DNA of 64,000 nt from DATCZB01 sp035513215 (GCA_035513215.1 DATKCK010000061.1:23154-87153), one strand, 5' to 3'. Positions 39,936 through 48,711 are shown, counted from the stretch's first letter. Numbers and translations are program-made. The notes: generated by a model from the letters alone, not told the origin.

Positions 39936-40772
39936 TCACGTTCCAGCGGCCACAAGGCCGAGCATGCGCCTTGCCGTGTCGGGCGTGGCCACCGGCCGCC
40001 CGTAGTCGCCGCAAAGAGCCGCCACGCGCACGACGAGCTCGGCATTCGACGCGGCGAGCCGCGACTTGTCCCAGCGGATGTTGTCCTCGAGACCCGTGCG
40101 GCAATGACCGCCCATCTCGAGGCACCAGCGATTAACCTCGAGCTGATGGCGCCCGATCCCGGCGGCGACCCAGGTCGCCGCGGGCATCAAGCGGCGAAGC
40201 TCGGCCACGCCGAACTCGAGGATTTCGCGCCGTGCCGGCAGCGCGTTCCTGACGCCGAGAATGAACTGCACGTGCAGCGGCGCGCGGAGCAGTCCGGCCT
40301 CTGCATAGTCGATGGCGTTGTAGAGCATGGCGAGATCGAAGACCTCGATTTCGGGCTTGATCCCGTGCTCGGCCATCGAGCGCGCGAGGCTCTCGATCAG
40401 CTCGGGCGAGTTCTCGTAGACGCGGGTCGGAAAATTGCACGATCCGGTCGCGAGCGACGCCATATCGGGCCCGAGCGGCAGCATGCCGCCGCGCTCGGCG
40501 CCGACGCCGGAGCGGCCGCCGGTCGAGAACTGCACGATGATGTCGGGACAGCGTTCTCGAATCGCCGCGAGAAATTCTGCGAATCGCGCGGGGTCCGACG
40601 TCGGCGTCTGATTGTCCTTGCGCACGTGAACGTGAACGACGGACGCGCCGGCGGCATGCGCCTCGGCCGTCGCCTCGACCTGCTCGGCGATCGTCGTCGG
40701 CACGGCGGGATTGTGCTCCTTGCGCGCAACCGATCCCGTGATCGCGACGGTGATGATGCAGGGATCCGACAT
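39936..40772 (-). CDS. BKACE-family beta-keto acid cleavage enzyme
   Basis: A 278-residue cytosolic TIM-barrel protein of the DUF849/BKACE family, whose founder cleaves 3-keto-5-aminohexanoate with acetyl-CoA. Visible signatures are AITGS near the N-terminus, HAAGASVVHVHVRKD (zinc-ligand histidines at about 47 and 49), QFSTGGRSG, and HCRTGLEDNI. Family members use different beta-keto acids, so the substrate is open. The gene follows the deacetylase lipoprotein gene by 6 bp. Confidence 0.9.
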   Translation of the reverse strand: MSDPCIITVAITGSVARKEHNPAVPTTIAEQVEATAEAHAAGASVVHVHVRKDNQTPTSDPARFAEFLAAIRERCPDIIVQFSTGGRSGVGAERGGMLPLGPDMASLATGSCNFPTRVYENSPELIESLARSMAEHGIKPEIEVFDLAMLYNAIDYAEAGLLRAPLHVQFILGVRNALPARREILEFGVAELRRLMPAATWVAAGIGRHQLEVNRWCLEMGGHCRTGLEDNIRWDKSRLAASNAELVVRVAALCGDYGRPVATPDTARRMLGLVAAGT

Positions 40773-40778
40773 CCGCGG

Positions 40779-41855
40779 CTATTCCTCGTACCAGCGCCCG
40801 TCGTCCAGCCGGCGCATCCAGAGATAGCCCCACCAGTAATAGACGCCCGCGCTCTCGCGTGAAGGCGCGGTGCAGTTGACCTTGGTTCGGCCGGGACCGA
40901 GCGCGCGCTCGGGACGCACGCTGAGCTCGCGCATGCCGTCGTCGCGCCACTCGAGGACGGCCCGGCCCTGACCGCCGACATAGCAGGCGAGCTCGGCGAC
41001 GCGAACGTCGTCGTCGGGATCGAGCGCGAGCGTCAGGGTCGGCCGGCTGTCGGCCGGATCGACGACATGCTGCTCGGTCCCGCTGACTCGGACGGGCAGC
41101 GGCAGCGAGCGCGCGCGTAGCGCAAAGTCGCCGATCGGCAGGCCCGTCGCCACCGGATAGCGCGGCAACGCCAGGAAGTCCGAGTCGGGCCCGACGGCGC
41201 CCGAGTGCTGGCCGAGGCCGTAAAGTCCGGCGTCATCGACGATGGCCTTGATCTCGGCCGAGTATTCGCCATAGGGATAGGCGAAAGCCGGAATCAGGTA
41301 ATCGCCGACCTCCGCTTCGAGCCGGTCGGCAGCGGACTCGATTTCGGCCGTAACGCGGCGGCGCCACTCGCCCGTTGTTTCCCCGGGTAGGCTGCGAACG
41401 AGATGCGCATGCGTGACGGAGTGGTTGCCGATGGCGCCGCCACGCTCGCCGAGCGTTCTGAGATCGGACCAGCTCAGGTAGCCGCCGTAGCCCTCGTCGA
41501 TCGCCTCGGTGTTGACGAACACGGTGAATGGCCAGCCGCGCGACTCGAGCAGCGGCAGGGCTTCGGTCAGCACGGACCGGTAGCCGTCGTCGAAGGTGAT
41601 GGCCACGCTGCGCGCAGAGACCTCGCGGCCGCCGGCCAGCGCGTCGAGAAGATCGATGAGCGGCAGAACCGTGAATCCCTCGCGCTCGAGGAAGCTCATC
41701 TGCTCGGCGAAGACTTCGGGCGTAACGCTCGTCGCCGCCGGCGTGCCCGCGTCGACATGGTGGTACATGAAGACGACGCCGCCGCTTTCGGCCCTCGATT
41801 CGCAGCCCGCGAGCAGCAGCACGCCGATCAATGCGGTTGGAATTCGCCCTCGCAT
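40779..41855 (-). CDS. Polysaccharide deacetylase-family lipoprotein
   Basis: A 358-residue protein with lipobox LLLAGC (Cys about 18). The NodB-like domain shows VFMYHHV, ITFDDGYRS (catalytic and metal Asp), IGNHSVTHAHL (metal histidines) and YPYGEYS. The C-terminal part (about 260-358) is beta-rich and may bind glycans. It probably removes acetyl groups from envelope or extracellular polysaccharide. ATG 41855 is 2 bp from the glucosaminidase stop, so both wall-active enzymes are co-transcribed. Confidence 0.88.
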   Translation of the reverse strand: MRGRIPTALIGVLLLAGCESRAESGGVVFMYHHVDAGTPAATSVTPEVFAEQMSFLEREGFTVLPLIDLLDALAGGREVSARSVAITFDDGYRSVLTEALPLLESRGWPFTVFVNTEAIDEGYGGYLSWSDLRTLGERGGAIGNHSVTHAHLVRSLPGETTGEWRRRVTAEIESAADRLEAEVGDYLIPAFAYPYGEYSAEIKAIVDDAGLYGLGQHSGAVGPDSDFLALPRYPVATGLPIGDFALRARSLPLPVRVSGTEQHVVDPADSRPTLTLALDPDDDVRVAELACYVGGQGRAVLEWRDDGMRELSVRPERALGPGRTKVNCTAPSRESAGVYYWWGYLWMRRLDDGRWYEE

Positions 41856-41857
41856 CG

Positions 41858-42634
41858 CTACTCGAGATCGTTGTCCCGGATCATCGAAGCGATCTCGGCG
41901 ACGTATTCGGGCCCGCGCTCCGAATAATTGCCGAGCCCGTTGACGAGCGAGAGACCCGTGATCGGCTCGCCGGCCATGAGCCTGCGCTGGCGCAGCTCGC
42001 GAAAGCTCCGGTAGCTCTCGTGGGTGTTGAGATTCAGAATGTAGCTCTCGACCGACGCCGCGGGCGAGGAGAAACGGGCAAGCCCGAACCGGGCGCCCTG
42101 CCGCCCCTGCGGCGCCATACCGCAATTGGCGCGGTAGCAGCGCTGACCGAAGTAGTTGTTGCCCTCGAGCGCGAAGCGCGACGTGCCCCAGCCCGACTCG
42201 ACGGCCGCCTGCGCGAGCACGATCGACTCCGGAACGATGCCGGCGCGGCGCTCGAGCAGCACCAGCGCTTCACCGAGCGTCAGCTCGGCCGTACCGACGT
42301 CCAGCCGCTCCGCAAGGCGCCCGAGCCAGCGGCGATCGACCCATCCGATCGGCTCGCCCCGCTCGTAGGCGACCTTGAGGTCTTGCACGCGCCGGCGATC
42401 GGCTGCAAGACCGAAGTTGATCTCCGAGATTATCGGGCTCAGATACGCGAAGAACTCCCGTTTCTTTGTCTCGACCGGCATGGTCGCGAAGTCGGGCGGT
42501 GGTGGATGGCGGCGGTCGCCGTCGACGAGCAGGAATCCGCCGAGGCAAAGGACACAGACTGCGAGCAGACCGATCTCGGGCGGCGTCAGGCGCGTCGCGG
42601 AAGCTTGCGGTTGTTCGATCCTGCTGCTCGACAT
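41858..42634 (-). CDS. Bax-like glucosaminidase
   Basis: A 258-residue inner-membrane-anchored protein (hydrophobic helix about 22-38) with a periplasmic glucosaminidase domain like E. coli Bax/FlgJ. QAAVESGWGTSRFALEGNNYFGQRCY contains the catalytic Glu, and SVESYILNLNTHESYRSFRELR completes the family. It likely cleaves N-acetylglucosaminyl bonds in peptidoglycan. First gene of the operon with the deacetylase and BKACE genes. Confidence 0.88.
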   Translation of the reverse strand: MSSSRIEQPQASATRLTPPEIGLLAVCVLCLGGFLLVDGDRRHPPPPDFATMPVETKKREFFAYLSPIISEINFGLAADRRRVQDLKVAYERGEPIGWVDRRWLGRLAERLDVGTAELTLGEALVLLERRAGIVPESIVLAQAAVESGWGTSRFALEGNNYFGQRCYRANCGMAPQGRQGARFGLARFSSPAASVESYILNLNTHESYRSFRELRQRRLMAGEPITGLSLVNGLGNYSERGPEYVAEIASMIRDNDLE

Positions 42635-42747
42635 GACGAAGCTCGCGCGGGCCCAAGCGCCCGCGACTGAAGCTTATCAGAACGCTCTGTTACGAGAAGT
42701 ATTCGAGAAAAAATCGATTAGAGACTGAAATTATTGAGTATTTCTCT

Positions 42748-43128
42748 TCACACAATGACGAGCGGAAGTGCGCGCCAGGACAGATACAGCACGAAGCCGG
42801 CGACGAGCAGCATTGCGACGAACGCAAGCCCGTAAGCCGCCTGGCGCAGTCGCTTTCGGAGCCGAAGCGCCAGACCGTCACCGGCCGCGATCGCCGGCGG
42901 CAGCTGCGGCAAGGTATAGGCCATAGCGAGCGCGAGCGCTGCCCAGAGCACCAGCGTCAGAGGCAGCAAAGCGCTCGTGCTCGCCCGCTCCGGCTCGAGA
43001 ATCACGAGCCCGAGCCAGACCAGAGCGGCGGCACCCGCGATCAGCAATAGACCCCGCAAACGGTAGAGCGCGGCGGCAACCGTCGCCACGACCCTGAGAG
43101 TGACGGGAACTGAGGGTTCCATTACCAT
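42748..43128 (-). CDS. Three-helix membrane protein of unknown function
   Basis: A 126-residue protein with hydrophobic helices at about 24-44, 54-74 and 98-120, separated by short charged loops (EPERAST; RLRKRLRQ). No family is recognised. Starts at 43146, 43128 or 43122 are all possible; none has a strong ribosome site. The much longer open frame on this strand is antisense to the neighbouring gene. It is divergent from the 43168 gene, with about 40 bp between. Confidence 0.6.
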   Translation of the reverse strand: MVMEPSVPVTLRVVATVAAALYRLRGLLLIAGAAALVWLGLVILEPERASTSALLPLTLVLWAALALAMAYTLPQLPPAIAAGDGLALRLRKRLRQAAYGLAFVAMLLVAGFVLYLSWRALPLVIV

Positions 43129-43167
43129 TCCAAGCGAGAATGACATCAATAAATCGAGGGGGCTAGC

Positions 43168-43977
43168 ATGAGCAGATCGAGGGGCATCGTGACGGGATTG
43201 GTGGGGATCGCGGTCATGACGCTTCCGCTGATCGGTTCGGCGCAGGAACGGCCCGAGCGCATCAACGGTCATCCGAATCTGAACGGCATCTGGCAAGCCA
43301 TGGGCACGGCCCATTGGAATCTCGAGGCCCATTCGGCCGAGGCGCTTGATGAGTTCTGGCGGCTCGGCTCGCTGGCGGCGATCCCGGCCGGCAGGAGCGT
43401 CGTCGGCGGCGGGACGATTCCCTACCTGCCCGAGGCGCTGGCCCAGCGCGACGCAAATCGCGCCGGCTGGCCCAAATCCGATCCGGAGGCCGCGTGCTAT
43501 CTGCCCGGGATTCCGCGCGCGACCTACATGCCCTACCCGTTCGAGATCATCCAGGGCGATGACGACATCTTCATGGTCTACGCCTATGCGAGCGCCAATC
43601 GGACGATTCATATCGTCAACCCGCGGACCTACGAGGAGGTTCCCGTCGATACCTGGATGGGTTGGTCGAACGGCCGCTGGGAAGGCGACACGCTCGTCGT
43701 CGAGACGATCGCCCAGGACGAGCGCACCTGGCTCGACCGGGCCGGCAACCATCACAGCTACATGATGACGGTCACCGAGCGCTTCACGCCGATGACGGAC
43801 TACCACATTCAATACGAGGCGACGATCGACGACCCTCTGGTTTATTCCGAGCCGTGGACGATCCGCATGCCGCTTTACCGCGACGTGGCCGAGAGTGCGG
43901 AGCTGCTCGATTTCAAATGCGTCGAGTTTTCCGAGAATCTGCTCTACGGCGAGTACCTGCTGAACCCGCCGGACTAG
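43168..43977 (+). CDS. Secreted protein of the WMG...ETLV family (paralogue of 57911-58708)
   Basis: A 269-residue periplasmic protein (signal ends IGSAQ). It is strongly similar along its length to the 57911-58708 product: HPNLNGIWQAM, HWNLEAHSAEALDEFWRLGSLAAIPAGRS, CYLPGIPRATYMPYPF, VDTWMGWSNGRWEGDTLVVET, WTIRMPLYRD. The WMG-S-G-W-G-TLVVET core is shared with the tandem genes at 53557-55705. Such proteins are common next to PQQ dehydrogenases and DUF6152 genes, but I know of no assigned function. It is followed 79 bp later by a DUF6152 gene. Confidence 0.78.
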   Translation: MSRSRGIVTGLVGIAVMTLPLIGSAQERPERINGHPNLNGIWQAMGTAHWNLEAHSAEALDEFWRLGSLAAIPAGRSVVGGGTIPYLPEALAQRDANRAGWPKSDPEAACYLPGIPRATYMPYPFEIIQGDDDIFMVYAYASANRTIHIVNPRTYEEVPVDTWMGWSNGRWEGDTLVVETIAQDERTWLDRAGNHHSYMMTVTERFTPMTDYHIQYEATIDDPLVYSEPWTIRMPLYRDVAESAELLDFKCVEFSENLLYGEYLLNPPD

Positions 43978-44056
43978 ACGAAACTTGAGCAGGACCGCCG
44001 CGGCGACATGTTAGAATCAGACTAGCGAAGACATTCGACCCGAGGAGATCAGACAG

Positions 44057-44518
44057 ATGCGTATCCGGACTCTCTCACTGATTGCCGGGGCCGCGATGAC
44101 CGCGGCCGTCGCTTTGCCCGCTGTGGCTCACCATTCGTTTGCGGCGGAGTTCGATATCAACCGCCCGATCCGCCTCGAAGGCGTCGTATCCCGGATGGAA
44201 TTCAGCAATCCTCATTCCTGGCTCCATATCACCGTCACCACCAACGACGGCGATGTTCAGGAGTGGAAGGTCGAAGGCGGCGCGCCGAATGCGCTGATCC
44301 GGCGCGGGTGGAATCGCAGTTCCATCATGGCCGGCACGCGAGTCTGCGTCGAAGGCTTCCAGGCCAGGGACGGCTCCTTCCGCGCCAACGGACGCGAGGT
44401 CCTGCTCGATGACGGCTCGAATCTCTTCATGGGATCCACCGGCATCGGCGCCCCGCCCGTCGCGGAAGCGGAGGGAGGCACAGGCTCGGGCACCTGCGAG
44501 GCTGCCGGCGCCCAATAG
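44057..44518 (+). CDS. DUF6152 periplasmic protein, predicted mature N-terminus His-His
   Basis: A 153-residue exported protein. The signal ends AVA, directly followed by HHSFAAEFD, so cleavage at the AxA site would leave His25-His26 at the N-terminus. NPHSWLHI (51-58) supplies further histidines and VEGGAPNALIRRGWNR is the other conserved block. The tail is Gly/Glu-rich and ends with a lone Cys region. It is a paralogue of the 58802-59212 product. The histidine arrangement would suit a metal site. It pairs with the secreted protein gene upstream. Confidence 0.82.
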   Translation: MRIRTLSLIAGAAMTAAVALPAVAHHSFAAEFDINRPIRLEGVVSRMEFSNPHSWLHITVTTNDGDVQEWKVEGGAPNALIRRGWNRSSIMAGTRVCVEGFQARDGSFRANGREVLLDDGSNLFMGSTGIGAPPVAEAEGGTGSGTCEAAGAQ

Positions 44519-44552
44519 ATCGCGGCGTCAGACCCCGAGGGTCAGAGCCCTG

Positions 44553-44588
44553 GGGTCAGACCCCTTTCTGCCGAAAGGGGTCTGACCC
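44553..44588. repeat. REP-like palindrome
   Basis: Perfect 15-bp arms, GGGTCAGACCCCTTT and its complement, around CTGCCG. Degenerate half copies (GTCAGACCCC, GGGTCAGAGCCC, GTGACCCC) flank it at about 44526-44610. GGGGTCAGACCCC-type elements are widespread intergenic palindromes in proteobacteria. It may also act as a terminator for the DUF6152 gene, although no T-run beyond three follows. Confidence 0.75.
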
Positions 44589-44667
44589 AGACTGTGACCC
44601 CAGACTGAAACGCAAAGGACTGCAGCGGTAGTTCGACGTGAAGATCGAACCCAAGGAGTTAGCCGAT

Positions 44668-45546
44668 ATGCCACTCGTCAACATCAAGCCCGTTCTCGCC
44701 GAGGCCAAAGCCAAAGGCTATGCCGTCGCGGCGTTCAACCCGGTCGACTATGCCTCGATGAAGGCCATGGTGGCCGCGGCCGAGGAAGTCAATGCGCCGG
44801 TCATCATTCAGACCTCGGCCAAGACGATCAATTACTACAGCCACGAGGCCCTTTACGGCTGGATGAAGGAGATCGCGGGCGACTCGCCGGTTCCGGTCGT
44901 GCTGCACCTCGACCATGGCAAGGACCTCGACATGATCAAGAAGTGCATCGACATGGGCTGGACCTCGGTCATGATCGACGGCTCGCACCTGCCGTTCGAC
45001 CAGAATCTCGTCGAGACGCGCAAGGTCAACGACTGGGCCAACGCCGCCGGCATCGGCATCGAGGCCGAGATCGGCCAGATCCTCGGCGTCGAGGACGACA
45101 TGGTCGTCTCCGAGCAGGAGTCGATCTTCACCGACCCGAACGAAGCCGAGAAATTCTGCGCCGAGCTCGACCTGTCGGCCTTTGCTGCGGCGATCGGCAC
45201 GGCCCACGGCTATTACAAGGGCGAGCCGAAAGTCCGCTTCGAGCTGATCGAGGAAATCAACAAGCGCACCCAGGTGCCGATGGCCCTGCACGGCGGCACG
45301 GGCCTCTCTGACGAGGTCATCCAGCGGTGCATCAAGCTCGGTTGCGCCAAGATCAACATCTCGACCAATCTGAAGCACGTCTTCGTCGACAGCTTCGTCG
45401 AGTATCATCAGAAGAACCCCAGGGACTACGAGCCCCTGCGCGTTCTCGGCGCGCAATTCGAGGCGCTGAAGACGCTGTTCAAGGAAAAGATCACCCAGTT
45501 CGGTGGCGCCGGGCGAGGTGGCGAGGTTTTGTCGAAAGTCGCCTGA
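44668..45546 (+). CDS. Class II ketose-bisphosphate aldolase
   Basis: A 292-residue zinc aldolase. Catalytic Asp82 and zinc His83 lie in LHLDHGKD, further zinc histidines at about 180 (GTAHGYYKG) and 208 (ALHGGTG), and INISTNLK binds phosphate. The family splits ketose 1-phosphates or bisphosphates into DHAP and an aldehyde. AAGGAG precedes ATG 44668 by 9 nt, so I reject the GTG at 44638. First of a same-strand block with two HAD phosphatases and DhaL/DhaK, which suggests cleavage of an unusual sugar phosphate rather than glycolysis. Confidence 0.88.
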   Translation: MPLVNIKPVLAEAKAKGYAVAAFNPVDYASMKAMVAAAEEVNAPVIIQTSAKTINYYSHEALYGWMKEIAGDSPVPVVLHLDHGKDLDMIKKCIDMGWTSVMIDGSHLPFDQNLVETRKVNDWANAAGIGIEAEIGQILGVEDDMVVSEQESIFTDPNEAEKFCAELDLSAFAAAIGTAHGYYKGEPKVRFELIEEINKRTQVPMALHGGTGLSDEVIQRCIKLGCAKINISTNLKHVFVDSFVEYHQKNPRDYEPLRVLGAQFEALKTLFKEKITQFGGAGRGGEVLSKVA

Positions 45547-45550
45547 TTAG

Positions 45551-46273
45551 ATGCAAGCTCTGATTTTTGACTGTGACGGTGTCCTCGTCGACACCGAGCG
45601 GGACGGTCACCGCGTTGCATTCAACCAGGCATTCGAGAAAGCCGGACTCGACGTCGAATGGGACGTCGAGCTTTACGGCGAGCTGCTCCGGGTCGCCGGC
45701 GGCAAGGAGCGGATGCGCCATTACTTCGACAGCCAGGGCTGGCCGGAAGTGGCGGGAGAGAGCAACGACGCATTTCTGGCCGAGATGCACAAGACCAAGA
45801 CGGCGATCTTTGCCGACCTCATCTCGACCGGCAAGCTGCCACTGCGCCCCGGCGTTCTGAGACTGGTCGACGAGGCGATCGCCGCGAAGGTTCGGCTCGG
45901 AGTCTGCACGACCTCCAATCCGAAGTCGATCGATGCCGTGCTCGACCTGATGGGGCCCGAGCGCAAGAGCCGGTTCGAGTTCGTTCTCGCCGGCGACATC
46001 GTCTCGCGCAAGAAGCCGGACCCGGAGATCTACGACCTCGCCAGGAGGAAGCTCGGCCTCCCCGCCGCCGGGTGCATCGTCGTCGAGGACAGCCGCAATG
46101 GGCTGCTTGCGGCCATCGGCGCCGGCTTCCCATGCTTCATCACCACGAGCACTTACACGGCCGACGAGGACTTCACCGGAGCGCTCGGCGTCGTGCCGGA
46201 GCTCGGCGATCCGCCGAATGACACGGTGAGCCTCGAGCAGCTAAGCTCGCTCGCGGTTAAAGCCCGAGCCTGA
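45551..46273 (+). CDS. HAD-superfamily hydrolase, CbbY/beta-phosphoglucomutase-like
   Basis: A 240-residue cytosolic enzyme with motif I FDCDGVLVDTERDGH, motif II CTTSN, and motifs III/IV SRKKPDPEIYDLA...VVEDSRNGLLAA. The CbbY group acts on sugar phosphates, including xylulose bisphosphate. The gene starts 4 bp after the aldolase stop, so it likely processes the aldolase substrate or product. Confidence 0.87.
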   Translation: MQALIFDCDGVLVDTERDGHRVAFNQAFEKAGLDVEWDVELYGELLRVAGGKERMRHYFDSQGWPEVAGESNDAFLAEMHKTKTAIFADLISTGKLPLRPGVLRLVDEAIAAKVRLGVCTTSNPKSIDAVLDLMGPERKSRFEFVLAGDIVSRKKPDPEIYDLARRKLGLPAAGCIVVEDSRNGLLAAIGAGFPCFITTSTYTADEDFTGALGVVPELGDPPNDTVSLEQLSSLAVKARA

Positions 46274-46301
46274 TCCGGAACAAGTTAGGGGGAGAGATAA
46301 A

Positions 46302-46952
46302 GTGAAGGAAATAGCGCTGCCCGAAATCGAACAGGCCATCAAGTCCGTTGCCGCGACGGCGCTGCGCAACGAAAGGTACTTTTCCGACCTCGACGCGGCC
46401 GCCGGGGATGCCGATTTCGGCGTTTCGCTGGCTTCGGGTTTCAAGGTCGTCAAGTCCGACTGGGACGACCTCGACAGATCGTCGATCGGGAGTTTCCTGC
46501 TCAAGATCAGCATGATCATTTCCCGCCACGTCGGCGGCTGCTCGGGACCGATCTGGGGCACGGGCTTCATGCGCGCCGGCATGCTCGCCAAGGACAAGAG
46601 CAGCATCACCCTTGCCGAGCTCGAGGAAATGCTGTCCGCGGCCATTCAGGGCATTCAGCAGCGCGGCGGCGCCGAAGTCGGCGACAAGACCCTGCTCGAC
46701 GCACTGATACCGATGCGCGACGCCATCAAGGCTCACGCCGAGAGCGGCGACGCCGATCCGGCGGAGGTGCTGAAGGAAGTGACGAGAATCGCGAACGACG
46801 CCATCGAACGCACCAAGGGCTGGGTTGCCCGGCGCGGACGGCAGTCATTCACGGGCGAGCGTTCGAGCGGCACGCCGGACCCGGGCATTGTTGCCATCGC
46901 AACCATGATGAACGATATCTGCGAATCCTTCGGCGTCGATGCTTCGAGCTGA
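46302..46952 (+). CDS. dhaL: Dihydroxyacetone kinase subunit DhaL (ADP/ATP-binding), altered motif
   Basis: A 216-residue all-helical protein. The metal-nucleotide motif reads LDAAAGDADFG (30-40): Asp31, Asp36 and Asp38 are kept, but the usual GDGDHG is GDADFG, with Ala37 and Phe39. GGCSGPIWGTGF (about 79-90) and SSGTPDPG are the other conserved loops. With DhaK it phosphorylates dihydroxyacetone or a related ketose using bound ADP recharged by DhaM, or ATP. GTG 46302 has AGGGGGGAG upstream. No dhaM is in the window. Confidence 0.88.
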   Translation: MKEIALPEIEQAIKSVAATALRNERYFSDLDAAAGDADFGVSLASGFKVVKSDWDDLDRSSIGSFLLKISMIISRHVGGCSGPIWGTGFMRAGMLAKDKSSITLAELEEMLSAAIQGIQQRGGAEVGDKTLLDALIPMRDAIKAHAESGDADPAEVLKEVTRIANDAIERTKGWVARRGRQSFTGERSSGTPDPGIVAIATMMNDICESFGVDASS

Positions 46953-46998
46953 ACCCGTTTTCCAGAACTCAAACTTTCTCCAGAGGGGGTAGAACAAG

Positions 46999-47994
46999 AT
47001 GAACAAATTCATGAACCAGGCGGAAGAATTCGTGCCCGAGATGCTCGAAGGCGTCTATCTGGCGAATCCCGACATGCTTAGCTATGTCCCCGAGTACAAC
47101 ATCATCCATCGCTCGGATCGTCCCGCGAACGACAAGGTTTCGGTCATTCAGGGCTCGGGCAGCGGACATGAGCCCGCGCACATCATGGCGGTCGGCCCCG
47201 GGATGCTCGATGCGGCTTCTCCCGGCGGCGTCTTCTCGGCACCCCCGATGGAATACTGCTACGAATGCATCAAGCGCATGAACTCGCCGAAGGGCGTGCT
47301 CGTGTTGATCAACAACTACCAGGGCGACCGGATGAACTGGGACATGGCCGTCGAGATGGCCCAGGCCGAGGGCATCACGGTCAAATCCTTCATCATCGAC
47401 GACGACGTCGCCGTGCAAGACTCGACGCACACCGTCGGACGGCGCGGCGTGGCCGGCAATTTCTTCGTCATCAAGGCCTGCGGCGCGGCGGCCGAAAAAG
47501 GCGCGAGCCTTGACGAGCTGCTTGAGCTCGCCGACAAGGTCAACAAGCAGGTGCGGACGATGGGCGTTGCGCTGAGCTCGTGCACGCCGCCGGCCAAGGG
47601 AACGCCGATCTTCGAGCTCAGCGACGGCGAGATGGAGGTCGGGATCGGCATTCATGGCGAGCCCGGCCGGCGCCGCGACAAGCTGAAAACGGCCGACGCG
47701 ATCGTCGACGAGATGTTCGACGCCGTGGCAAAGGATCTGCCGTTCAAGAATGGCGATCGCGTCGCGCTGATGATCAACGGTCTCGGCGGCACGCCGCCGA
47801 GCGAGCTCTATATCCTCTACCGACGCGCGGCACAGCGCTGCAAGGATGCGGGCTTGAAGATCGTGCGCAATTACGTCGGCGAGTACTGCACGTCGCTCGA
47901 GATGGCAGGCGCCTCGCTGACGCTGTTGCGGCTCGATGACGAGCTCGAGAAGCTGCTGGCGGCGCCGGCGAAGATCGCGGTGCGCGTCTTCTGA
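46999..47994 (+). CDS. dhaK: Dihydroxyacetone kinase subunit DhaK (substrate-binding)
   Basis: A 331-residue protein with GSGSGHEPAH (52-61), the glycine-rich substrate loop with His57, and GIHGEPG containing His219, which forms the covalent hemiaminal with the ketone substrate. INNYQGDRMNWDMA is also conserved. It pairs with DhaL just upstream (L before K is the reverse of the usual order). The substrate may be dihydroxyacetone or a tetrulose made by upstream steps. The stop overlaps the next gene. Confidence 0.9.
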   Translation: MNKFMNQAEEFVPEMLEGVYLANPDMLSYVPEYNIIHRSDRPANDKVSVIQGSGSGHEPAHIMAVGPGMLDAASPGGVFSAPPMEYCYECIKRMNSPKGVLVLINNYQGDRMNWDMAVEMAQAEGITVKSFIIDDDVAVQDSTHTVGRRGVAGNFFVIKACGAAAEKGASLDELLELADKVNKQVRTMGVALSSCTPPAKGTPIFELSDGEMEVGIGIHGEPGRRRDKLKTADAIVDEMFDAVAKDLPFKNGDRVALMINGLGGTPPSELYILYRRAAQRCKDAGLKIVRNYVGEYCTSLEMAGASLTLLRLDDELEKLLAAPAKIAVRVF

Positions 47995-48659
47995 GGCAAT
48001 ATCGGCTTGCCGCGATCGACCTCGACGGCACGCTCGTCGATTCCGCGCCCGATCTCGCTCACTGCCTCGGCCAGGCGCTCGGCTCGGCCGGCCTCGCCGC
48101 GCCGGGTCTCGCCGAGGCGAAGCGGTGGATCGGCGACGGCGTCGAGGCGCTCGTGCGCCGCGGTCTTGCGGCCGGCCTCGGCGCGGAGCCGCCGACGTCG
48201 ACGCTCGACTCGGCGCTCGCGGCATTTCATGCCTGCTATCGTGCGCGCCTCTTCGTCGGGAGCAGGCTTTTCCCCGGCGTTCACGAGACGCTCGAGGATC
48301 TGCGCGCGAGCGGGCTCGTCGTCGGCTGCATTACGAACAAGCCGCAGGCTTACACGGGCGCCTTGCTCGAGCAGGCTGGCGTCGCTGGGCTGCTCGACTT
48401 TGCCTTCAGCGGCGACACCTTCGACAGGAAGAAACCGGATCCGAAGCCGCTTCTTTGCGCAGCCGGCCAATACGGCGTGGACCCGTCGGCGGCGGTCATG
48501 ATCGGCGATTCGGTCAACGATCGCGATGCCGCGCGCGCCGCGGGATTCGCCTTCTTTTTCGCCGCCTATGGTTACGCGGCCGCCGACGATTCCGCGCTGA
48601 ATCAGGCCGACGCCGTGATCGAGACCTTTTCCGACCTCAAGCGCCTATTGTCTGGGTGA
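47991..48659 (+). CDS. gph: HAD phosphatase, phosphoglycolate phosphatase-like, apparent CTG start
   Basis: A 222-residue protein with IDLDGTLVDSAPDL (motif I), CITNKP (II), FDRKKPDPKPLL (III) and MIGDSVNDRDAA (IV), as in Gph. The family match begins at the codons for RLAAIDLDG, but no in-frame ATG, GTG or TTG lies between them and the dhaK stop. The only plausible initiator is CTG 47991, overlapping that stop as CTGA, so translation is probably by coupling from dhaK. The first in-frame GTG (48153) would delete motif I. Confidence 0.8.
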   Translation: MRQYRLAAIDLDGTLVDSAPDLAHCLGQALGSAGLAAPGLAEAKRWIGDGVEALVRRGLAAGLGAEPPTSTLDSALAAFHACYRARLFVGSRLFPGVHETLEDLRASGLVVGCITNKPQAYTGALLEQAGVAGLLDFAFSGDTFDRKKPDPKPLLCAAGQYGVDPSAAVMIGDSVNDRDAARAAGFAFFFAAYGYAAADDSALNQADAVIETFSDLKRLLSG

Positions 48660-48711
48660 ACGGCGCGCAAGTACCATTCCATTCACCAAAAAGAACGCCC
48701 CCGGGGGAAAA

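Noticed and set aside
42748..43812. 354-residue minus-strand open frame
   Set aside because: Its N-terminal two-thirds are antisense to the secreted protein gene at 43168; only the C-terminal membrane part is accepted.
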